Assembly: GCF_900618535.1 (NCBI RefSeq)
Contig: NZ_UYJA01000006.1
Coordinates: forward strand, 275,696-339,695
DNA length: 64,000 nt
Origin: Pseudomonas bubulae
GTDB lineage: Bacteria; Pseudomonadota; Gammaproteobacteria; Pseudomonadales; Pseudomonadaceae
Reading direction: 5' to 3'
Part shown: positions 61,175 to 64,000 of the stretch, piece after piece
Layout: each line of letters opens with the position of its first letter
How positions within the stretch are numbered: position 1 is the stretch's first letter
Translations under genes and position numbers: made by a program
Notes under the pieces: generated by a model
Database searches by the model: none
What the model saw: only the letters and a program-made list of their open reading frames with translations
Told to the model about the DNA's origin: nothing

Positions 61175-62313
61175 ACTTTGAAATGAGCGCAGAAGAATTG
61201 GCCGTAGTTGAAAGTGCCGAGCAAGTGGCGCGTGAGGTAATTCAGCCGCTGGCCCAGCACTACGATGAAACCGAAACTTTTTGCCTGGCCAGCATCCGGG
61301 CGTTGAGCGATCTGGGTTGCATGGGCGTCAACCTGCCAGAGCAATATGGCGGCCTGGGCATTGGCAGCCTGGCGATGAGCCGCGTGGTGGAAGCAGTAGC
61401 GGGTGCCTGTGCCTCTACCGCTTCGGCCATGACTGCGCATTTTCTGGCCACGGACTCGATCCTGCTGGGCGGCACCGAGGAACAGAAACATGAGTGGCTG
61501 CCACGGGCAGCCAGCGGCGAATTGCTCGGTGCCTTTGCCCTGACCGAGCCTGCGGCGGGTTCCAACCCGGCGGATATGCGCAGCCGCGCCGTACGTGAAG
61601 AAGGTGGTTGGCGGGTGCGCGGCAACAAGCACTACATCACCAATGCCAGGGAAGCCGATTTTATTGTGCTCTACGTCAAGACCGACGCAGATGCAGGTCA
61701 CAAGGGCATCAGTGCCTTTATGGTGCCCCGGGGCACGGCGGGCATCAGCTTCTCCAGTCCGGAAAAAACCATGGGCCTGCGTGGCAGTACCATCTATGAA
61801 CTGGCGCTGGACTGCTGGCTGCCCGAATCGGCACTGCTCGGCGTAGAAGGCCAGGGGTTCAACACGGCCATGGCGGTGCTGGACCGTGGGCGGGTGGAAG
61901 TGGCAGCCATGTCGCTGGGGATTGCCAATGCCGCCCTGCAAGCCAGCCTGAGCTGGGTGCGTGAACGGCAGATCGGGCCCAAACCGCTGGCCGCTTATCA
62001 GGGCACGCAATGGCGCCTGGCTGATATGTATGCGCAGCTCGAAAGCGCGCGCATGCTGACCATGAAAGCTGCTGCCCGGCGTGACAGCGGCGAGCGTTTC
62101 AGCCTCGACTCGGCCACCGCCAAACTGGTCGCTGCCGAATGCGCCGGGTTTATCACCGATGCTGCACTGCAACTGCACGGTGGCTATGGCTACAGCCGGG
62201 ATTTGCCGCTGGAGCGCTATGTTCGTGATGCACGGATCTTGCGGATTTTTGAAGGCACCTCCGAGGTACAAAAAATCATTATCTCCCGTGCCCTGCTCGA
62301 CGCAGCCAGATAA
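61171..62313 (+). CDS. Acyl-CoA dehydrogenase
   Basis: 380 residues. FAD acyl-CoA dehydrogenase with FALTEPAAGSNPADMRSRAV (the FAD/substrate block), a central beta barrel and the C-terminal HGGYGYSRDLPLERYVRDAR, IFEGTSEVQKIIISRAL. The catalytic base Glu usually lies in the FEGTSEVQ-Y block, here YVRDARILRIFEGTSE. It takes electrons to ETF, the gene for which (etfB) follows two genes later, so the operon looks like one complete oxidation unit. Confidence 0.92.
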   Translation: MNFEMSAEELAVVESAEQVAREVIQPLAQHYDETETFCLASIRALSDLGCMGVNLPEQYGGLGIGSLAMSRVVEAVAGACASTASAMTAHFLATDSILLGGTEEQKHEWLPRAASGELLGAFALTEPAAGSNPADMRSRAVREEGGWRVRGNKHYITNAREADFIVLYVKTDADAGHKGISAFMVPRGTAGISFSSPEKTMGLRGSTIYELALDCWLPESALLGVEGQGFNTAMAVLDRGRVEVAAMSLGIANAALQASLSWVRERQIGPKPLAAYQGTQWRLADMYAQLESARMLTMKAAARRDSGERFSLDSATAKLVAAECAGFITDAALQLHGGYGYSRDLPLERYVRDARILRIFEGTSEVQKIIISRALLDAAR

Positions 62314-62390
62314 TCCGCCGGCCAAGGATTGGAAAAGTCTTTCCCAAAACAACACGGCGCACACCGGGTGCCAGCCTGAAGGAACTGCTT

Positions 62391-63818
62391 ATGTCCACGC
62401 TCAACCAAGATTCACCGCGGGCCTCGCTGGTCGAACAGCGCTCTATCGATTACATCCCTGAGTCAGAGCGCCATGGGCGTCTGTTCAGCCAGTTCACCTT
62501 GTGGTTCGGGGCCAACCTGCAAGTCACTGCGATTGTCACCGGAGCCCTGGCCGTGGTGCTGGGAGGGGACGTGTTCTGGTCGCTGATCGGCCTGCTGATC
62601 GGGCAAGTGCTGGGCGGCACCATCATGGCGTTGCATGCGGCGCAGGGGCCCAAGCTGGGCCTGCCGCAGATGATCTCCAGCCGGGTGCAATTCGGCGTCT
62701 ATGGCGCCGTGATCCCGATTGTGCTGGTGTGCCTGATGTATGTCGGTTTCTCGGCCAGCGGCTCGGTGCTGGCCGGGCAGGCCGTGGGGCAACTGGTGGG
62801 GGTGAGTGACTCGTGGGGCATCCTGATTTTTGCTGCCCTGATCGTGCTGCTGACCATTCTGGGCTATCGCACCATTCACATGATCGGCCGTGTGGCGAGC
62901 GTGGTCGGCGTGCTGGCGTTTTTCTACCTGTTCTACACCCTGATTGCTCAGAATGACATTGGCCTGTTGCTGAGCAATAAACACTTTTCCCTGAGCAGTT
63001 TTCTGTTGGCGATATCGTTGTCAGCCTCCTGGCAGATCGCGTTCGGGCCTTATGTAGCGGACTATTCACGCTACTTGCCAGCCAGTACCTCGTCGCTGAA
63101 AACTTTTCTGGCAGTGGGGCTGGGCTCTGTCGTCGGCTCGCAAATATCGATGGTTTTCGGTGTGTTTGTGGCTGCCCTGGCCGGCAGCCAGTTTGCCGGG
63201 CATGAGGTGGCCTACATCGTCGGCATGGGGGCGAGCGGGGCGATGGCGGCGCTGCTGTATTTTTGCGTGGTGTTCGGCAAGGTGACCATCACTACGCTCA
63301 ATGCCTACGGCAGTTTCATGTCCCTGGCCACCATCGTCAGCGGCTTTCGCGGCAACCATGAAATCTCCAAGACCTTACGCCTGTTTTACATCCTGCTGAT
63401 GGTAGGTTTTGCCACTGCTCTGGCCTTGCTTGGGCAGCATTCGTTCCTCAAGGATTTTTCGGCGTTTATTCTGTTTTTACTGGCTTTTTTTACGCCGTGG
63501 AGCGCGATCAACCTGGTGGACTTTTACCTCATCAGTAAAGAGCGCTATGACGTACCGGCGCTGTCTAACCCGAATGGCCGATACGGGCGCTGGAACCTGC
63601 GCGGTATTCTGGTCTACGCCTTCGGAGTGGTGGTGCAGTTGCCGTTTATCGCCACCAGCTTTTACACCGGGCCTCTGGTGGAACACCTGGGGGGGACTGA
63701 TATTTCCTGGATCATCGGCCTGACGCTGCCAGCGCTGGTGTACTACTTCGTGGCACGCAACTCGGGGCAGTCGGTGCCGGATCAACTGATTTTGCCTGTT
63801 GAGCCCGCGACGGTTTAA
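62391..63818 (+). CDS. NCS1-type cytosine/purine permease
   Basis: 475 residues, about 12 helices. Family traits: FTLWFGANLQVTAIVTGALA with the first-helix signature, GLPQMISSRVQFGVYGAVIP, QIAFGPYVADYSRYLPASTS (the D-Y-S-R-Y-L motif of purine-cytosine permeases). NCS1 members carry nucleobases, allantoin, hydantoins or related N-heterocycles. Placed in an acyl-CoA oxidation operon it probably imports the compound that is degraded. Confidence 0.88.
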   Translation: MSTLNQDSPRASLVEQRSIDYIPESERHGRLFSQFTLWFGANLQVTAIVTGALAVVLGGDVFWSLIGLLIGQVLGGTIMALHAAQGPKLGLPQMISSRVQFGVYGAVIPIVLVCLMYVGFSASGSVLAGQAVGQLVGVSDSWGILIFAALIVLLTILGYRTIHMIGRVASVVGVLAFFYLFYTLIAQNDIGLLLSNKHFSLSSFLLAISLSASWQIAFGPYVADYSRYLPASTSSLKTFLAVGLGSVVGSQISMVFGVFVAALAGSQFAGHEVAYIVGMGASGAMAALLYFCVVFGKVTITTLNAYGSFMSLATIVSGFRGNHEISKTLRLFYILLMVGFATALALLGQHSFLKDFSAFILFLLAFFTPWSAINLVDFYLISKERYDVPALSNPNGRYGRWNLRGILVYAFGVVVQLPFIATSFYTGPLVEHLGGTDISWIIGLTLPALVYYFVARNSGQSVPDQLILPVEPATV

Positions 63819-63854
63819 GAGGTTTCCAATCAAGTAGCCATAGAGGGAGCAACA

Positions 63855-64000
63855 ATGAAGGTGCTGGCCTGTATCAAACGAGTGGTCGATTACAACGTTA
63901 AAGTGCGCGTCAAAGCGGACAACTCCGGCGTTGACCTCGCCAACGTCAAGATGTCGATGAACCCCTTCTGCGAAATCGCCGTGGAAGAAGCCGTACGCCT
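63855..64000 (+). CDS. etfB: Electron transfer flavoprotein beta subunit, 5' part
   Basis: Only the first 48 codons are inside the window. MKVLACIKRVVDYNVKVRVK and MNPFCEIAVEEAVR are unmistakable EtfB. ETF accepts electrons from the acyl-CoA dehydrogenase and passes them to ETF-quinone oxidoreductase. Ribosome site GAGGGAG lies before the ATG. etfA is expected directly to the right. Confidence 0.93.
   Translation, partial: MKVLACIKRVVDYNVKVRVKADNSGVDLANVKMSMNPFCEIAVEEAVR

Noticed and set aside
60757..62364. 535-codon minus-strand frame over the CoA-transferase and acyl-CoA dehydrogenase
   Set aside because: Shadow of two well-supported genes; no ribosome site or recognisable motifs.

Overview
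The window looks like a stretch of a Pseudomonas chromosome, probably from the fluorescens-type branch. The evidence is gene content: an S-type pyocin-like bacteriocin, Pseudomonas-style REP palindromes, TipJ-type phage tail genes, rpmJ2, a punR/punC pair, and GC-rich backbone genes with Pseudomonas-like operators. Species is not resolvable from the sequence alone. About half of the window (1 to 36 kb) is accessory DNA; the rest (36 to 64 kb) is ordered chromosome.

Positions 1-13.4 kb are the late end of a siphovirus-like prophage: tape measure C-terminus, DUF1833 protein, NlpC/P60-like tail protein, TipJ-like host-specificity protein, two tandem SGNH-hydrolase tail proteins, GH19 endolysin, a spanin pair, a DUF3892 protein, an IS5-family insertion and a broken beta-helix/membrane gene. 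It ends at a 50-base copy of the 3' half of tRNA-Pro(GGG), a classic attachment site. Just beyond lie a 5'-truncated tyrosine integrase and a second, heavily eroded prophage (14-19 kb): tail fibre and tail-fibre chaperone remnants, a ParD/ParE pair, a lysozyme start fused by deletion to an Rz spanin that still carries a nested Rz1, and a Dam-type methylase. A lone rpmJ2 and a few unknown genes sit among them.

Positions 19-24.5 kb are a scrap-yard of IS3 and IS66 elements, a truncated HigA-like antitoxin and three unknown genes, one with a possible ADP-ribosyltransferase-like fold and one with a possible zinc site. At 24.7-27.4 kb is a small metabolic regulon: a shikimate-dehydrogenase-like gene, an IclR regulator and an MFS transporter. 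Each is preceded by the same TGGAAT(A/G)G(T/C)ATTCCA palindrome. The transporter is cut off by a 6.6-kb transposon (27428-34028). That element has about 193-bp multi-site inverted termini, a TniB-like ATPase, a DDE transposase, a serine resolvase with a candidate res site, and as cargo an S-type-pyocin-like bacteriocin with an adjacent immunity gene under a perfect LexA box. This is the most striking system in the window.

From 34 to 36 kb a partial duplicate of tRNA-Leu(TAA) and its terminator flanks a two-gene SRPBCC/MarR operon with a perfect 20-bp operator-like palindrome. From 36 to 43.8 kb come housekeeping genes: a DMT exporter with a His-rich tail, DedA, an ECF sigma/anti-sigma pair, DUF3455, DUF4174, a LysE exporter and divergent punR/punC.

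From 44 to 53 kb is a steroid-type catabolic cluster: YCF48-like protein plus RND/MMPL transporter, a LuxR regulator, a 3-alpha-hydroxysteroid-dehydrogenase-like SDR, a second SDR, a KshA-like Rieske oxygenase and an AraC regulator. From 53 to 57 kb is an IclR-controlled polar amino-acid-type ABC importer (binding protein and permease, no ATPase) with an FAD amine oxidase. The end of the window holds a GntR/HutC-type regulator and an operon of CaiB/BaiF CoA-transferase, acyl-CoA dehydrogenase, NCS1 permease and the start of etfB. Several catabolic genes have AAnAAnAA (Hfq/Crc-type) motifs at their translation starts, suggesting catabolite repression.
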